Shown: positions 19,445 through 29,794 of the stretch, piece by piece
Layout of the letters: each line of letters opens with the position of its first letter
Numbering within the stretch: position 1 is the stretch's first letter
Assembly: GCA_905221605.1 (NCBI GenBank)
Contig: CAJNDS010002324.1
Coordinates: forward strand, 589,501 to 653,500
Source of the DNA: Symbiodinium natans
Taxonomy: Eukaryota > Sar > Dinophyceae > Suessiales > Symbiodiniaceae
Length of the DNA: 64,000 nucleotides
Reading direction: 5' to 3'
Made by a program: the position numbers and the translations under genes
The notes under the pieces: generated by a model
The model's input: only the letters and a program-made list of their open reading frames with translations
Told to the model about the DNA's origin: nothing
The model's database searches: none

Positions 19445-19509
19445 TGATTGCAGCAGAGCCACACACGAATGCGAGCGTTGTATCCCGTGTCGCACTGCAG
19501 GTTCTGCGC
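19445..19509 (-). CDS. FN3-like exon, Y-x-x-R-x-R-V strand
   Basis: Minus-strand frame after GGACAG|GCGCAG reads NLQCDTGYNARIRVWLCCNQ. L-x-C-x-T-x-Y-x-x-x-(I/V)-x-V is shared with 27400-27538 and 40712-40783. A second frame further right (19510-19570) is also open. Confidence 0.5.
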
Positions 19510-20093
19510 CTGTCCCGCTGTCGGGGTTCCCGAACGGATTCTCCCGTGTTGGAGCTTCCTGTCTACATGCGGAGACGTACATGTCGGATTCTACCCTGAA
19601 CCCTGAACCCTAAACCCTAAACCCTAAACCCAAAATTGTTGAACAGACCATAGTTCAGAGAACGGGTTCGAAGGGGCCCCCCTCTGCGACACCCCACATC
19701 CCCAAGGTCTAGGGTCTGGGGTTTGGGCTTGAAGGTTCGGGGACTTACGCCTACATTTCTGGATTTGTAGGTTGTGGGATTCGGGTTTCAGCATGTCTCA
19801 TGCCGCACAAGAACAGAGGCCTCAACGCACCCAATCTACCAAAACGCCCGAAGCCCAGAGCCCGTTACGCCCCAAGCCAATGGCACTCGCGACGGCAACC
19901 CCGAAGAACGTCACATGCACACCTACACCAACCACAAGAAGCTTCAGCACAAAGTAGCTCACGGTAGCACCATCGGCCTCAACCCCGAACTCTCTAAACC
20001 CTAAACCCTAAACCCTGAACCCTGAACCCTGAACCCTAAACCCTAAACCCTAAACCCTAAACCCTAAACCTAAACCCGCAAAAACAAAAAAAC

Positions 20094-20172
20094 CTTCTTT
20101 GGGCCCCGGGGCCGTGCAGGAGGAGGCCATAGGGTCCGTGAGCTCGAGGCATCCTTCGGGAGCTGCCCAAAC
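20094..20172 (-). CDS. FN3-like exon, C-x-x-x-x-x-x-x-x-S-S-C-T piece
   Basis: Minus-strand frame after acceptor ACCCAG|GTTTGG reads VWAAPEGCLELTDPMASSCT and APGPKE. It resembles the third piece of other FN3-like sets, where a Cys is followed by TTC or SCT. CCCTAAA left, TTTAGGG right. Confidence 0.45.
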
Positions 20173-20279
20173 CTGGGTCTTCTGCATTACTTCTGGTAGG
20201 GTTTAGGGTTTAGGGTTTAGGGTTTAGGGTTTAGGTTTTAGGGTTTAGGGTTTAGGGTTAGGGTTTAGGGTTTAGGGTT

Positions 20280-20365
20280 TAGGGCTTTAGGGTTTTGAGG
20301 GTTTTAGGGTTTTGAGGGTTTTGAGGGTTTTGAGGGTTTTGAGTGTTTTGAGTGTTTTAGGGTGT
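20280..20365 (+). repeat. (GGGTTTTGA)n/(GGGTTTTAG)n variant array
   Basis: About nine units of a nonamer with TTTTGAGGG and TTTTAGGG forms, ending in TTTTGAGTG units. Confidence 0.85.
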
Positions 20366-20407
20366 AAAACCTCGGTGAGTTCTCTAAGGAACAAAGAAAC
20401 AAAGGCT

Positions 20408-20450
20408 AACCTTTTGGTTCCCTAGGGGACTTGTGCTCCACCAAAAGGTT
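20408..20450. repeat. Short perfect inverted repeat
   Basis: AACCTTTTGGT at 20408-20418 and ACCAAAAGGTT at 20440-20450 enclose a 21-bp loop. Could be a hairpin or the core of a small element. Confidence 0.75.
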
Positions 20451-20639
20451 CAAGGTTACCTACTGCACACCTAAGGGGGTTTAGGGTTTAGGGTTTAGGG
20501 TTTAGGGTTTAGGGTTTATGGACATATGGGTAGTTCTCTATATTAGGGTTCCATTTGGGGTCCCCTACCTACAATACGCACCCCAAAAAGGGACCCGAAT
20601 CTAGCGGAGTTCAAAAATGACTGGTGTCACTAGATGTCA

Positions 20640-21100
20640 CGGCGGTTTGGCAGTTTAGGGCCGAGGGCGTATAATGTTTGACAGCTTAGGATTTAGTGGT
20701 TTAGGGTTCAGGGCTTATCCCCCTGGTTCTTAGTAGGGAATGAGGGAATTAGGGCCCTCTATAATCCCTAAACCCTAAATCCTTAACCCTAACTCCTAAA
20801 CCCCTGTAGCCTAGACACAAAGCATGAACCCCGAGCAACAAAAAAGGTTTAGGGCATTGGGCTAAGAGTTTCGGGTTTGGGGCTTACAGGGTTTGGGGGA
20901 AAAGGGTTTGGGGCCTCCAGACTTCAAAAAAAAACCTTCAAGCCAAGCAGCGCTCTCGCCACTCATCTGGATCTCCAGCTGCCTTTGGCTCCCAGAAAGT
21001 GGCCAGGTTCCCCCACTAATTCTGGAAACACCCCCCAAACCCCAAACCGCAAAACAGCAAACCCTGAACCCCAAGTCCTTAACCCTCAACCTTAAACCCG
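20640..21100. other. Diverged repeats, no supported gene
   Basis: Three overlapping frames near 20862-21095 are open on both strands, partly in repeat units. No splice or domain evidence. Confidence 0.45.
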
Positions 21101-21111
21101 AAACCCTAAAC

Positions 21112-21243
21112 CAAACCCTAAACCCTAAACCCTAAACCCTAAACCCTAAACCCTAAACCCTAAACTCTAAACCCTAAACCCTAAACCCTAAACCCTAAAC
21201 CCTAAACCCTAAACCCTACACCCTAAACCAAACCCTAAACCCT
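21112..21243 (-). repeat. (CCCTAAA)n array
   Basis: About eighteen heptamers with occasional variants. Confidence 0.95.
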
Positions 21244-21399
21244 GCCCGAACCCCTTCTTGTTTGATGGGAGTCAAAGGGTTGACGCATGGCAATCGCAAT
21301 GTAGGCTTCAGGGTTGAAAGGGGCTAGGGGTCTAGGGGTTCCCATTTAGGGTTTAGGGTTTAGGGTTTAGGGTTAGGGTACCCTAAACCCTAAACCCCT

Positions 21400-21470
21400 G
21401 CCAGGGTTGCGCCATCGAACCGGCAGAAACCCCGAAAGGCAACCTCGTTGACTGACTTGCGTATGGTTTA
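21400..21470 (-). CDS. Candidate exon
   Basis: Minus-strand frame after CGCAAG|TCAGTC reads SVNEVAFRGFCRFDGATLAG. CCCTAAA left, degenerate TTTAGGA-type right. Confidence 0.4.
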
Positions 21471-21629
21471 GGATGTGCGGTCTGTGAGGCCCCTGAACAC
21501 CCCTAACCCTGCATCCGTTGGATGTTCTCAAGAACCCCCTAAACTTTAAACCTCGGCCCTAGACACACAACCCGAAACCCGAAACCCTTAATCGCCACTA
21601 CAACATGAAGCCTTTCTTTCTTTGTCTTG

Positions 21630-21700
21630 GGGTTTAGGGTTTAGGGTTTAGGGTTTAGGGTTTAGGGTTTAGGGTTTAGGGTTTAGGGTTTAGGGTTCAG
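21630..21700 (+). repeat. (TTTAGGG)n array
   Basis: About nine perfect heptamers. Confidence 0.95.
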
Positions 21701-21734
21701 GGTTTAGGGTGTAGTGATTAGGGTTTAGGGCTGC

Positions 21735-21830
21735 AGATTTAAAGCGCCACAAGTGCGAGGCTACAGTATTTGAACGCGTGATTTGGGGTTCGGGCTTTGC
21801 AGCGGACTGGGAGGGGTCACAGGCCCTACA
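21735..21830 (-). CDS. Candidate exon
   Basis: Minus-strand reading DPSQSAAKPEPQITRSNTVA continues SHLWRFKSAA. Protein-like but without clear boundaries; the neighbouring family E element begins at 21861. Confidence 0.35.
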
Positions 21831-21860
21831 CCCTGAAACCCTATACCCCCAAACTACCAA

Positions 21861-21976
21861 TTGCTTAAGAACCCCCCCCCCCCCCAAACAAAAAACATAT
21901 ATATATATATATATATTCTTCCTTATAAGGGTAATATGGAGATCAGTACTTTACATTTTCGGGGGTTCTTAAGCAA
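21861..21976. mobile_element. Family E element, complete copy
   Basis: 116 bp with perfect 16-bp terminal repeats TTGCTTAAGAACCCCC / GGGGGTTCTTAAGCAA; C14 next to the left end and an (AT)n tract inside. Copies at 51210-51455 and 57891-58002. Confidence 0.8.
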
Positions 21977-22324
21977 AGAGTCGAACATTGTGTATCATAC
22001 AACGTCCTCTGCGTGCAGACTCTTCATTGTGGAGCCCTTAGATACCCCTGGTCAAACTAACACTTTCGAACCCTTGAAGAGGGCTAAGGCATGTCGAGTA
22101 GAAACTTACCCAGAGGAGCAACCCTAAAACCAGCCCAGCATCTGACAAAAACTGAAGAACCCTGAGCCGGCACAAAAACCGCAAATTCTACACCCTCAGG
22201 CCTGAGCCCTAGGCCTTAAGCCCCTAGACACAACCCCTAAACCCTAAACCCTAAACCCTAAACCCTAGACCCTAGACCCTAAACCCTAAACCCTAAACCC
22301 TAACCCCTAACCCTAAACACTTCC

Positions 22325-22405
22325 AGCGGCCAAGACTGGAAGACGCAGTCCGAAGTGATGTTGCCATTGCCAGCAGAGCCGACGCCTCATGCAGTTCTAG
22401 ACCCA
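22325..22405 (-). CDS. FN3-like exon, D-C-x-F-x-x-W strand
   Basis: Minus-strand frame after CATGAG|GCGTCG reads VGSAGNGNITSDCVFQSWPL and EV. D-C-V-F-x-S-W-x-L-E-V matches the second piece of the other sets (NCSFRAWQVEI at 42796-42861). CCCTAAA left, TTTAGGG right. The plus strand is also open here. Confidence 0.5.
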
Positions 22406-22438
22406 GGAGTTTAGGGTCTAGGGTTTAGGGCTGAGGGT

Positions 22439-22545
22439 GGCCCAGGAGTAACCTAGGAATAAAAGGGGTGCCCTTTTCGGTTATAAGGGGATTAGAAGGG
22501 AACCCCAACCCTCAAAAAAGTAAAGAAGGGCCTACACCGGGTCCT
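22439..22545. mobile_element. Family C1 element
   Basis: GCCCAGGAGTAACCTAGGAA, GGGGTGCCCTTTTCGG, AGAAGGGAACCCCAACC and CCGGGTCCTAG follow the order of 9726-9827; terminal repeats are mutated. Confidence 0.65.
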
Positions 22546-22985
22546 AGTGTTAGTACAACTTATTCTATCATGGGGTCCTTAGGGGCTCTAGTAACCTAAT
22601 CATTCGTTAGGGAGGTTTGGGGTTTACAGCTTAGGGGTATGTTGGCTTCGCTTTCTTCAAATAGAGTCGGTCTGCCATACTGCAGCCAGGACTTCTTTAA
22701 GGCTGGATTCTTTTAGGACTGGCCATGGGGGGGGGGGGGGGCTTAAAGTGCGGCTTGGGTGCAGGATTGAGGGCGAGGGTTCAATTCTAGTCTGGGCTTG
22801 AGCACCTCGGTAGCCCAAAGAAAGGCACAGGACTTCAATCCAGCCCTTGAGTCGAAAGCACGAAACCCTAAACCCCTCAAGGCTAAGTCCTGCCCCCCCC
22901 CCCCCCCCCCCCCAACATCCCTCCCCCCAAAAAAGAGGCAAAATTTAGGTTTAGGGTTTAGGGTTTAGGGTTTACGGTTTAGGGT

Positions 22986-23246
22986 TTAATTTATACAGTC
23001 TTGAAGCCTTCGGGGCTCTTCGTGGTGGTGCCACCGCAATAGCCGGGAGCAGGCACCATCACCATCTAGAAATATTCTGCTTCGCCTCGACCCTGACACC
23101 TCCAGAAGGCCTCCTTTTGCCAGCATTGCCACCAGCATGCAGTTGTTCCTCGCAACTCTGTCGTAGGAGGACTTGCCCGCCAGTCTGGTGGCTGTTTGAA
23201 AAAATCTCCAAGTGCGGCCTCCAGTTCGCTGTGCACTTGAAATCAA
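22986..23246 (-). CDS. Unique island with an 86-codon minus-strand frame, unassigned
   Basis: Includes TWRFFQTATRLAGKSSYDRV and NNCMLVAMLAKGGLLEV. Two other frames are partly open as well. TTTAGGG units lie left of it, unlike most islands. No family recognised; may be one or two exons. Confidence 0.3.
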   Translation of the reverse strand: MISSAQRTGGRTWRFFQTATRLAGKSSYDRVARNNCMLVAMLAKGGLLEVSGSRRSRIFLDGDGACSRLLRWHHHEEPRRLQDCIN

Positions 23247-23301
23247 TGTCCCTACTGTGGTACTCTAGGGGCCTTAATGATGAGAAAAGGGTCTTGGGGC
23301 G

Positions 23302-23385
23302 GGGGGGGGGGGTTAGTATAGGTATACATATAGAGGGGGCAATAAGGGAATACGATTGGTAATTATTCCGAAACCCTATATGACA
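23302..23385 (+). mobile_element. Family B-like element, diverged, with G12 tract
   Basis: GCAATAAGGGAATACGATTG and AATTATTCCGAAACCCTATA parallel the right half of 39488-39590. Preceded by twelve G. Confidence 0.45.
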
Positions 23386-23749
23386 CCCTACACCCTAAAC
23401 CCTAAAACCTTATACCCTAGACCCTAAACCCTAAACCCTAACTCCCCTGCCCCTCGGAAGGCCTGCCACCCACTCGAGGGTGGCACGCTGGCCAGAATCA
23501 GTCGGGACCTGGACCTCAGGCGATCTCCGTTCTCCGCCCCAAACAGGGTTTAGGGTTTAGGGCTGGGTGTTTAGGGTTTAGGGGTTGAGGGTTTAGGGCT
23601 TAGGGTTTAGGGTTTAGGGTTTAGGGTTTAGGGTTTAGGGTTTAGGGTACCCTAACCCCTAATCCTAAACCCTTAAAAGCCTAAACCCTTGACAGCCAAA
23701 TCCCGAACCTGAAGCCTCAAGCCCTAAAGCATTTCACCCCTGCCAAATG

Positions 23750-24230
23750 AGGGTTTAGGGTTTAGGGTTTGGGGTTTAGGGTTTAGGGTTTAGGGTTTGG
23801 GGTTTAGGGTTAGGGTTTGGGGTTTGGGGTTTAGGGATTAGGGTTTGGGGTCTAGGGTCCTAAACCCTCCTAAGCTATGGTTTGGGGTAGTTGGGGGGTT
23901 CAAGGGTTTAGCGCTTAATCTGGGTTTATGGCTTAGGGTGTCGGGCTTCGGGTCCTGACACAGGGGAACCATTGCAGGAAACAAAAAGGAAAACGTAAGC
24001 TAACAAAAAGGGCCCAAGCCCTATCCCTCAGCTTATAACACCCTACATTAATACACCCTACTTTGGAGTAGACCCTGGAACAAAGCATATACTTTTTAGG
24101 TATAGGTGGTTATAATCGGAACCCAGAACCAAAACCGGTTTTTAAGTATAGTACTCCAAAACCTAGTACATCCCCTCAAGAATGGCAAACAAAAACATAC
24201 GACCTCACGAAAGAACCCCCCAAACCCTAA
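23750..24230. other. Diverged repeats and A-rich DNA; no gene seen
   Basis: TTTAGGG/TTTGGGG variants to about 23850, then unique DNA with imperfect inverted repeats around 24075-24170 (TTTTTAGGTATAGGTG). Confidence 0.5.
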
Positions 24231-24234
24231 AACT

Positions 24235-24400
24235 AACCCTAAACCCTAAACCCTAAACCCTAAACCTTAAACCCTAAACCCTAAACCCTAAACCCTGAAC
24301 CCTGAACCCTGATCCCTGAACCCTGAACCCTGAACCCTGAACCCTGATCCCTGAACCCTGAACCCTGAACCCTGAACCCTAACCCTAAACCCTAAACCCG
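24235..24400 (-). repeat. CCCTAAA array with CCCTGAA block
   Basis: Heptamers at 24235-24290, then about twelve CCCTGAA/CCCTGAT units, then CCCTAAA again. The variant block indicates local amplification. Confidence 0.95.
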
Positions 24401-24404
24401 AAAG

Positions 24405-24478
24405 CAGTCGCCGCCGTGAAGCCAAGCCAAGCACCGGCGTTGCCTCGCGCCTACAGCATGTTTGAGGAAGTTTTGGAG
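24405..24478. other. Exon-like island, strand undecided
   Basis: Plus reading AVKPSQAPALPRAYSMFEEV and minus reading REATPVLGLASRRRLLS are both open. CCCTAAA left, TTCAGGG right as for other islands. Confidence 0.35.
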
Positions 24479-24559
24479 GGTTCAGGGTTCAGGGTTCAGG
24501 GTTTAGGGGTTTAGGGTTTAGGGTTCAGGGATTAGGGTTCAGGTTTAGGGTTTAGGGTT

Positions 24560-25140
24560 TAAGGCTTAGGGCTTAGGGTTTGGAGTGGTCGGCTTAGGGC
24601 TCAAGGTGATGGACCCTTAATAGCCTGCGACAGCAGCCCTCGCACCCGAAGCCGTAACCTAAAACCCCAAAACCCTCAAAATTTGAAACCCTGAATCCAA
24701 AACTTTAATCCAGTGCCCTGGTGGTGGAGGGTCTGAGAGGGCTGACGGTGCTGGTTTATCAGAGGGCTTCGGCACGACCAGGACCTTACTTGTAGTTCGT
24801 TTTTGCTGCAAAGCGTCTTAGGGTTTAGGGGGCTTGGGGTTTTCTAGGTGCATGTACATGAAGAACCGGAACCACATAGGAGGGTCTAACTAGCGTCCTT
24901 TTTTGTTTGTTTTAAGGAAGAACCTTGGGACCCTGGATTGCAGAGGGCCGCAGGTGCTTGTAGTCCCACTGTCACCTATATGGAGTTTCAGAAAATAGGG
25001 GTACCCTCTTGGGGTCCTTATTCAAAGGGAATCCTACTCTTCGGGGGTCTATTTTAGGGGTCCCCAATTTTCGCATACCCCCCCATGTCCAGGTTGAGGG
25101 TACTTTTTTTTTCGGGGCTTCGAAGGGTCCAAGAACCATC
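24560..25140. other. Unique DNA between diverged repeats; no gene supported
   Basis: Contains low-complexity T and G runs and a possible relic of family C (GCGTCCTTTTTTGTTTGTTT near 24892). Nothing else seen. Confidence 0.4.
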
Positions 25141-25199
25141 CTAGGGACCGAAACCCCTAAACCCTAAACCCTAAACCCTAAACCCTAAACCCCAAACCC

Positions 25200-25305
25200 T
25201 GAACTGCAACAGAAGTATATAGCCAAGTTTTCCCCGGGCCCAGGGGGATGCTCGGACACTGTGGGTGCTTTTAAACCGGAACGCGCTTGAGGACTTCTGC
25301 ACCTA
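25200..25305 (-). CDS. FN3-like exon candidate, F-R-F-K strand
   Basis: Minus-strand frame after GGTGCAGAAG reads SSSAFRFKSTHSVRASPWAR and GKLGYILLLQ. F-R-F-x-S...S-P-W resembles YNFRAREL...SPW at 14422-14499. The plus strand is open too. Confidence 0.4.
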
Positions 25306-25395
25306 AACCCTAAACCCTAAACCCTAAACCCTAAACCCTAAACCCTAAACCCTGCACCCTACACCCTACACCCTACACCCTAAACCCTAAACTGT
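25300..25395 (-). repeat. CCCTAAA array with CCCTACA units
   Basis: Six CCCTAAA, four to five CCCTACA, then two CCCTAAA. Confidence 0.9.
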
Positions 25396-25679
25396 TGGGG
25401 ATGTTTGCTTCCTCAACAATGGGAGAACTAAGGTTTAGGGCTTAGGGCTTAGGGCTTATAGGGTTTGTAGGAATGGTAGTGTTTATAGCGTTTGGGGTTT
25501 ACGGTGGCCTTATAACTTTTAGAGCTCATTCGCTCATTGTACCGGTAGGACAACCCCCACATCGTGCAGCACTCTCAAAGATCAGCGAACCAAAACCCCA
25601 AGACCCCAAAACCCTGAACCCCAAAACCCAAAACCCTAAACCCTAAACCCTAAACCCTAAACCCTAAACCCTAAACCCT

Positions 25680-25815
25680 AAACCCGAAAGCCTCACCTAG
25701 ACCTGATATGCAAGCCCTTTGCGTTTATCAAGGGAGTCATACTCGGAGCCCGAGTTTCCCTTCATATGCTCCTAAGATGGCCCTTGGATTCCTCTAGAGG
25801 ATCTTTGAATTAGTA
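25680..25815. other. Unique island with 40-codon plus-strand frame
   Basis: Reads HLDLICKPFAFIKGVILGAR and ends in a stop at about 25816. Protein-like, but its strand is opposite to most neighbours and no acceptor is clear. Confidence 0.3.
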
Positions 25816-25821
25816 AAAAAG

Positions 25822-25914
25822 GTTTAGGGTTTAGGGTTTAGGGTTTAGGGTTTAGGGTTTAGGGTTTAGGGTTTAGGGTTTAGGGTTTAGGGTTTAGGGT
25901 TTAGGGTTTAGGGT
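25822..25914 (+). repeat. (TTTAGGG)n array
   Basis: Thirteen perfect heptamers. Confidence 0.95.
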
Positions 25915-26204
25915 CCCCAGACCCAAGGGTGCAACCTTGGGGGTCCAAGGTAGAACTCCATGAGCTTATCAGGGTGGCATCTTCAAAGCTTCGTGTCTTC
26001 CCGTAAGCAATGCTGCACAGATTTGGTGTACCTATGATAACTTTCGCTTATTCGTTAAGCTATTTGTTGTGTACCGCAGTAAAGAACTGCTAAAGAAACC
26101 CTAAACCCTAAAACCTACACCCTAAACCTTAAACCCTAAACTCCAAACCCTAAGCCCTAAGCCCGAAACCCCAAACCCTAAGCCCCAAACCCAATGCCCT
26201 AACA

Positions 26205-26300
26205 GGTCTAGCTACAGCGAGGAAACGAAGCCTCGGCAACGTGGACAGGGAGACGCTCGGCGACGACGCGCTGCTGGAAGCCCTGACGGCGCTGTGTTGA
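26205..26300 (+). CDS. Exon-like island, possible terminal exon on the plus strand
   Basis: After CTAACAG|GTCTAG the plus strand reads RSLGNVDRETLGDDALLEAL and TALC before TGA. This is among the most protein-like plus-strand readings in the window. The minus strand is also open, so strand remains uncertain; the downstream homopolymer and TTAA tracts fit a gene end. Confidence 0.35.
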   Translation, partial: GLATARKRSLGNVDRETLGDDALLEALTALC

Positions 26301-26308
26301 CCTAACCC

Positions 26309-26450
26309 CCCCCCAAAAAAAAAAATATATATATATATAATTAATTAATTAATTAATTAATTAATTAATTAATTAATTAATTAATTAATTAATTAATTAA
26401 TTAATTAATTAATTAATTAATAATAATAATAATAATATATATATATACGT
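26309..26450. repeat. Compound C/A, AT, (TTAA)n and (AAT)n microsatellite
   Basis: C9 and A11 lead into (AT)8, about twenty TTAA units (26339-26420), five AAT units and (AT)n again. Confidence 0.97.
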
Positions 26451-27014
26451 ATGCCAAAACGTCCTTTGTTATGGGTTTTGGGCTGTGTTTCTACATACTT
26501 TGGGGGTCCAGGTAAGCCCTAAACCCTGGAACCTAAACTTTAAACCCTGGAACCTACACCCTCAACCCCAGAACCTCAGCCCTAAATCTTGGAACCTAAA
26601 TTTGAAGCCTCACTATAACCCCAAGCTTCCCTACAATAGGGTCTAGGGTTCAGGGTCTAAGTCTAGGGTTTATGGTTTAGGTTCAGGTTCCAGGGGTTTC
26701 GGGCTTTAGGTTCCAGGGTTTCGGGTTGAAAGATTAGGTTCCAGGGATTAGAATTTAGAGTTTAAGCTCCAGATTTAAGGTTTAGGTTCCGCGTTGGGGC
26801 TTTAAATTGGCTCCCAGGCATTTGAACCTTATTGTACGACCTACCACACGGATCGAGCTCTTCCCTACAATCGGGTTTTGGGTCGGTTCCAGGTTATAAG
26901 GTCTAGGTCCCCTAGCTGCCCCCCTAAACCGCTACACCCACAAACCCCTAAACCCCTAAACCCGTAAACCCCTGAACCCCTAAATTTGGAACCCTGAAAC
27001 CCCTAAACCTCTCT

Positions 27015-27105
27015 TGCCTGAAGGCCAGCAGCTTCTTGAAGCAGCTTGTGCCACCCCCTGCGGCTGGGACCAGACAACGGTCCTCCGGAGCTTCCTGCGG
27101 CTTTT
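27015..27105. other. Exon-like island, strand undecided
   Basis: Plus reading after CTGAAG|GC gives QQLLEAACATPCGWDQTTVL; minus reading gives PQEAPEDRCLVPAAGGGTSC, which resembles the third FN3-like piece. CCCTAAA left, TTTGGGG/TTTAGCG right. Confidence 0.35.
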
Positions 27106-27399
27106 GGGGTTTAGCGTTTGGGGTTGTTTAGGGTTTGGGGTTTAGGGTTTTGGGGTTTGGGATTTGGGGTTTAGGGTTTGGGGTTTCGGGTTTGGGGTTT
27201 CGGGTTTGGGGTTTAAGGTTCGGGCTTTGGGATTCTCGGGTTTGAGGGGTTGGGTTTAGGGGTTGGGGACCAGAGCGCATCCCGACAACCTTGCACCCAG
27301 TGAGGGCTTGGTGGTTGAGGGTGTAGGGCTTAGGTTCTAATCCCTGCAGACCTTCAAGCAAACCCTAAACCCTAAACCCTAAACCCTCAACCCTAACAG

Positions 27400-27538
27400 C
27401 AACTCAGCCCCACGAACGCCCTCCCCCCATGGGCGGCGTCCGTGTTGTCGCAGGCGACCTGCTGGGCCGTCGGCGTGTCGCTGCAATCATCGCAAAGCAC
27501 GGAGACGCGGGCCGAGTAGGTGGTCTGCGACTGCAAGC
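27400..27538 (-). CDS. FN3-like exon, Y-x-A-R-V-S-V strand with Cys-rich tail
   Basis: Minus-strand acceptor AGCGCAG|GCTTGC. After two split-codon bases it reads LQSQTTYSARVSVLCDDCSD then TPTAQQVACDN. The L-x-x-x-T-x-Y-x-x-x-V-x-V motif is the clearest F-strand match in the window. It starts in the same phase as the equivalent exons at 33117, 40712 and 47060. The (TATG)n tract lies just upstream in the intron. Confidence 0.6.
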
Positions 27539-27559
27539 CTGCGCTTGTCGTGTTTAGAA

Positions 27560-27561
27560 AA

Positions 27562-27592
<31 letters not shown>

Positions 27593-27650
27593 TGTATGTA
27601 TGTATGTATGTATACATCTAAATGTATGTATGTATGTATATATATATACA
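27560..27650. repeat. (GTAT)n microsatellite
   Basis: About thirteen GTAT units at 27563-27614, a short break, then more units and (TA)n to 27650. The HTYIHTYI reading on the minus strand is an artefact. Confidence 0.97.
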
Positions 27651-27779
27651 AGTTCAAAAACTTGTAATTGAATAAATAAATACATGAGTAAAACTGGACC
27701 AATTACAGTATTTCTAAGGTATAAAGGGTATGTAGAGGATGTAGTGTATATAGAGTATACAAGCCAAATGGGGTACACA

Positions 27780-28340
27780 GGGATTAAGGTCTAAAACGTA
27801 TGAGGGAAGCTCTGAAGGATCCTAAAGTCCCAAATTGCCAATAACTACATCCTTTTCATGCTGACCCTATAGCATCAAAAAAAGGGTGGAAGGTAAAACC
27901 CTTCATCAGTTGCAGCGGCTCGATGCCATTTCTTGCAGGAGGGAGCCGCAGAACCCCGAAACCCAGCTACAGGGCAAAGGGGGCCTTTGGGCTCAGGCTT
28001 CCTGACCCTCTGACAAAGGCAAAGCACACACTATGCTGATCTCCGAATGCTTGTTCCACATGCAAGGTGGGAGTTCTGACAACGATGCGCGATTAAGGGT
28101 TGAGGGTGTGTCAGATTGCTTGCATTGTGCAAACCGCCTTCCAGGCCCGTGCAACAACCAAAACTGCTTGGTAAACCCTCAACCCTGAAACCTTGAAGCC
28201 CTTCCCTCAAGGTAGTCATGTTAGCCTGTGGCCACGCATGTGGTGGCTGCATAGTCGGTGATGAAATCGCAGCCAGCCGGCGTGACATAGCCCTTGGTGG
28301 AAAGTTCGGTCAGAGATCTCCATCAGTTTCAAGGGTGCTG
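27780..28340. other. Unique 550-bp stretch without telomere-like tracts; no gene supported
   Basis: Short frames exist on both strands (28031-28288 minus) with no recognised motif. Confidence 0.4.
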
Positions 28341-28414
28341 AAGTGGATTTAGTGTTTAGGGTTTAGGGTTTAAGGTTTAGGGTTTAGGGTGTCTGTCTCA
28401 GGTACCTTTGGGGC

Positions 28415-28615
28415 GTGATGTGTAAGGCCAAGCATTCTCGGCACGTGCAGCGATCAGATCTCAAGAAAACTGGTACTGACGAAAACTTTCCGAAACCAAC
28501 AACGACGAAGGCACAGAAAGAAGTTGTCTGCCGGTACCCGGTACCCATAATCATGGCGCGTGTCACCATTGAATTCGGGGTCCAGGCTCTAAACCCAGAC
28601 AACGAATCTAAACGC
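28415..28615 (+). CDS. Possible small unique coding island, unassigned
   Basis: Plus frame reads KAKHSRHVQRSDLKKTGTDE and later YPVPIIMARVTIEFGVQAL, ending near repeat sequence. The minus frame over the same DNA is also open. Flanked left by TTTAGGG and right by CCCTAAA, the reverse of most islands, so it may be intronic. Confidence 0.25.
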
Positions 28616-28673
28616 TAAACCCTGACCCTAAACCCTATACCCTAAACCCAAAACCCTAAACCCTAAACCGCAT

Positions 28674-28762
28674 CTGAAGGTCTCAAACATCAGAGCACCC
28701 AATTGGTTCCAAGAGGCAGTGCCATTAAACAGCTCGACCACCGTCCTCTGGAAGATGCCGTC
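28674..28762 (-). CDS. FN3-like exon, F-x-x-x-x-V-E-L strand
   Basis: Minus-strand acceptor GCGCAG|GACGGC; reads DGIFQRTVVELFNGTASWNQ and LGALMFETF. F-x-x-x-V-V-E-L-x-N-G-x-x-S-W parallels CSFRAWQVEIRDPNGAW at 42796-42861. CCCTAAA left, TTTAGGG right. Confidence 0.55.
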
Positions 28763-28883
28763 CTGCGCTTTCCACACGGAAGGGTTTAGGGTTTAGGGTT
28801 TAGGGTTGGTTTAGGGTTTAAGGGTTAAGGGTTAAGGGGTTTTGGGTTGTCGGGTTTAGGGTCCACAAGCCAAATGCCCTTAA

Positions 28884-29033
28884 AGGGACTTTAACGGAAC
28901 CCCAAACAGGGAACCCCAGAAAACAGCAGGAATATAAAGGGAATAAATATAAGGTCCCGAGTACGTATACTCTCCCTTTTTATGCATCCTATATTCTTGG
29001 GGTTCCCTGTTTGAGGTTCCCATTAGAGTCCCT
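28884..29033. mobile_element. Single-copy element G with long inverted repeats
   Basis: About 40-bp imperfect terminal repeats: AGGGACTTTAACGGAACCCC AAACAGGGAACCCC at left against their complement at right (GGGGTTCCCTGTTTGAGGTT, CCCATTAGAGTCCCT). 150 bp in all, able to fold into one hairpin. Confidence 0.75.
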
Positions 29034-29379
29034 GTAACCCTAAACCCTAAACCACAAACAGCGTTGTGGTTTCGAGCTTCGGAAACAACCCAATAACCCT
29101 AAACAGCAAATCGAGCAACTGAAATGACTCGACTCGACTCGACCCTAAAACACTGAACCAAGCCCCCAAACATAAACACTAAACCCTAAAGACCACACAA
29201 ACCATGAAATGGGCATCTTATGGGTCAAGTGATGCACGCAATGCCTCAACATGTCAGCATCCTTGCGAGCACCGGTCTCGGGTTTGTCCAAGGCGCCTTA
29301 AGAACTCTTAAGCTTTAAGTACTTGCTGGCTCTTAGTAGGGAATGAGGGAATTCAAGGCATTACCTAGGGTTTACGGTT

Positions 29380-29412
29380 TAGGGTTATATATATATATAT
29401 ATATATATAGTA
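29380..29412. repeat. (AT)n microsatellite
   Basis: About thirteen AT units after TTTAGGGTT. Confidence 0.95.
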
Positions 29413-29660
29413 TCTGCCCTTTCAGGGAAATCGACCACCTCGTGCCTTGGTCCAGGAGAATCCTGATATCACATGGTCGACTCCTTCTATAAAACCTAGG
29501 GGCCCACCCTTTGAAGAAGGTAAGGGACCTTCCATATTCAGGGACCATGTAATTGTAACTTCCTTCAGAGGGACACAAGGCCTCAAGCCCCAAGAGCTTT
29601 CGGGCTTTCTTCTGGGCTTTGGGGGCTTATGGTCTACGGTTTCGAGTCCTGGGGTTTAAT
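29413..29660. other. Unique DNA, possible old inverted-repeat element
   Basis: CCCTTTCAGGGAAATCGACC, GAGAATCCTGATATC and TCCTTCAGAGGG show imperfect symmetry. Open frames on both strands have no motif. Confidence 0.3.
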
Positions 29661-29794
29661 TAGAGTTTAGGGTTTAGGGGTTTAGGGTTTAGGGGTTCAG
29701 GGGTTCAGGGGTTTAGAGGTTCAGGGGTCTAATTAGGGGTTCAGGGGTATAGGGTTTAGGGTTTTGGGGGGTTAGGGCTGAGGGTTTAGGCACC

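Noticed and set aside
27393-27778. HTYIHTYI-repeat protein
   Set aside because: Encoded by the (GTAT)n microsatellite; same for the (ATAC)n tract at 32369.
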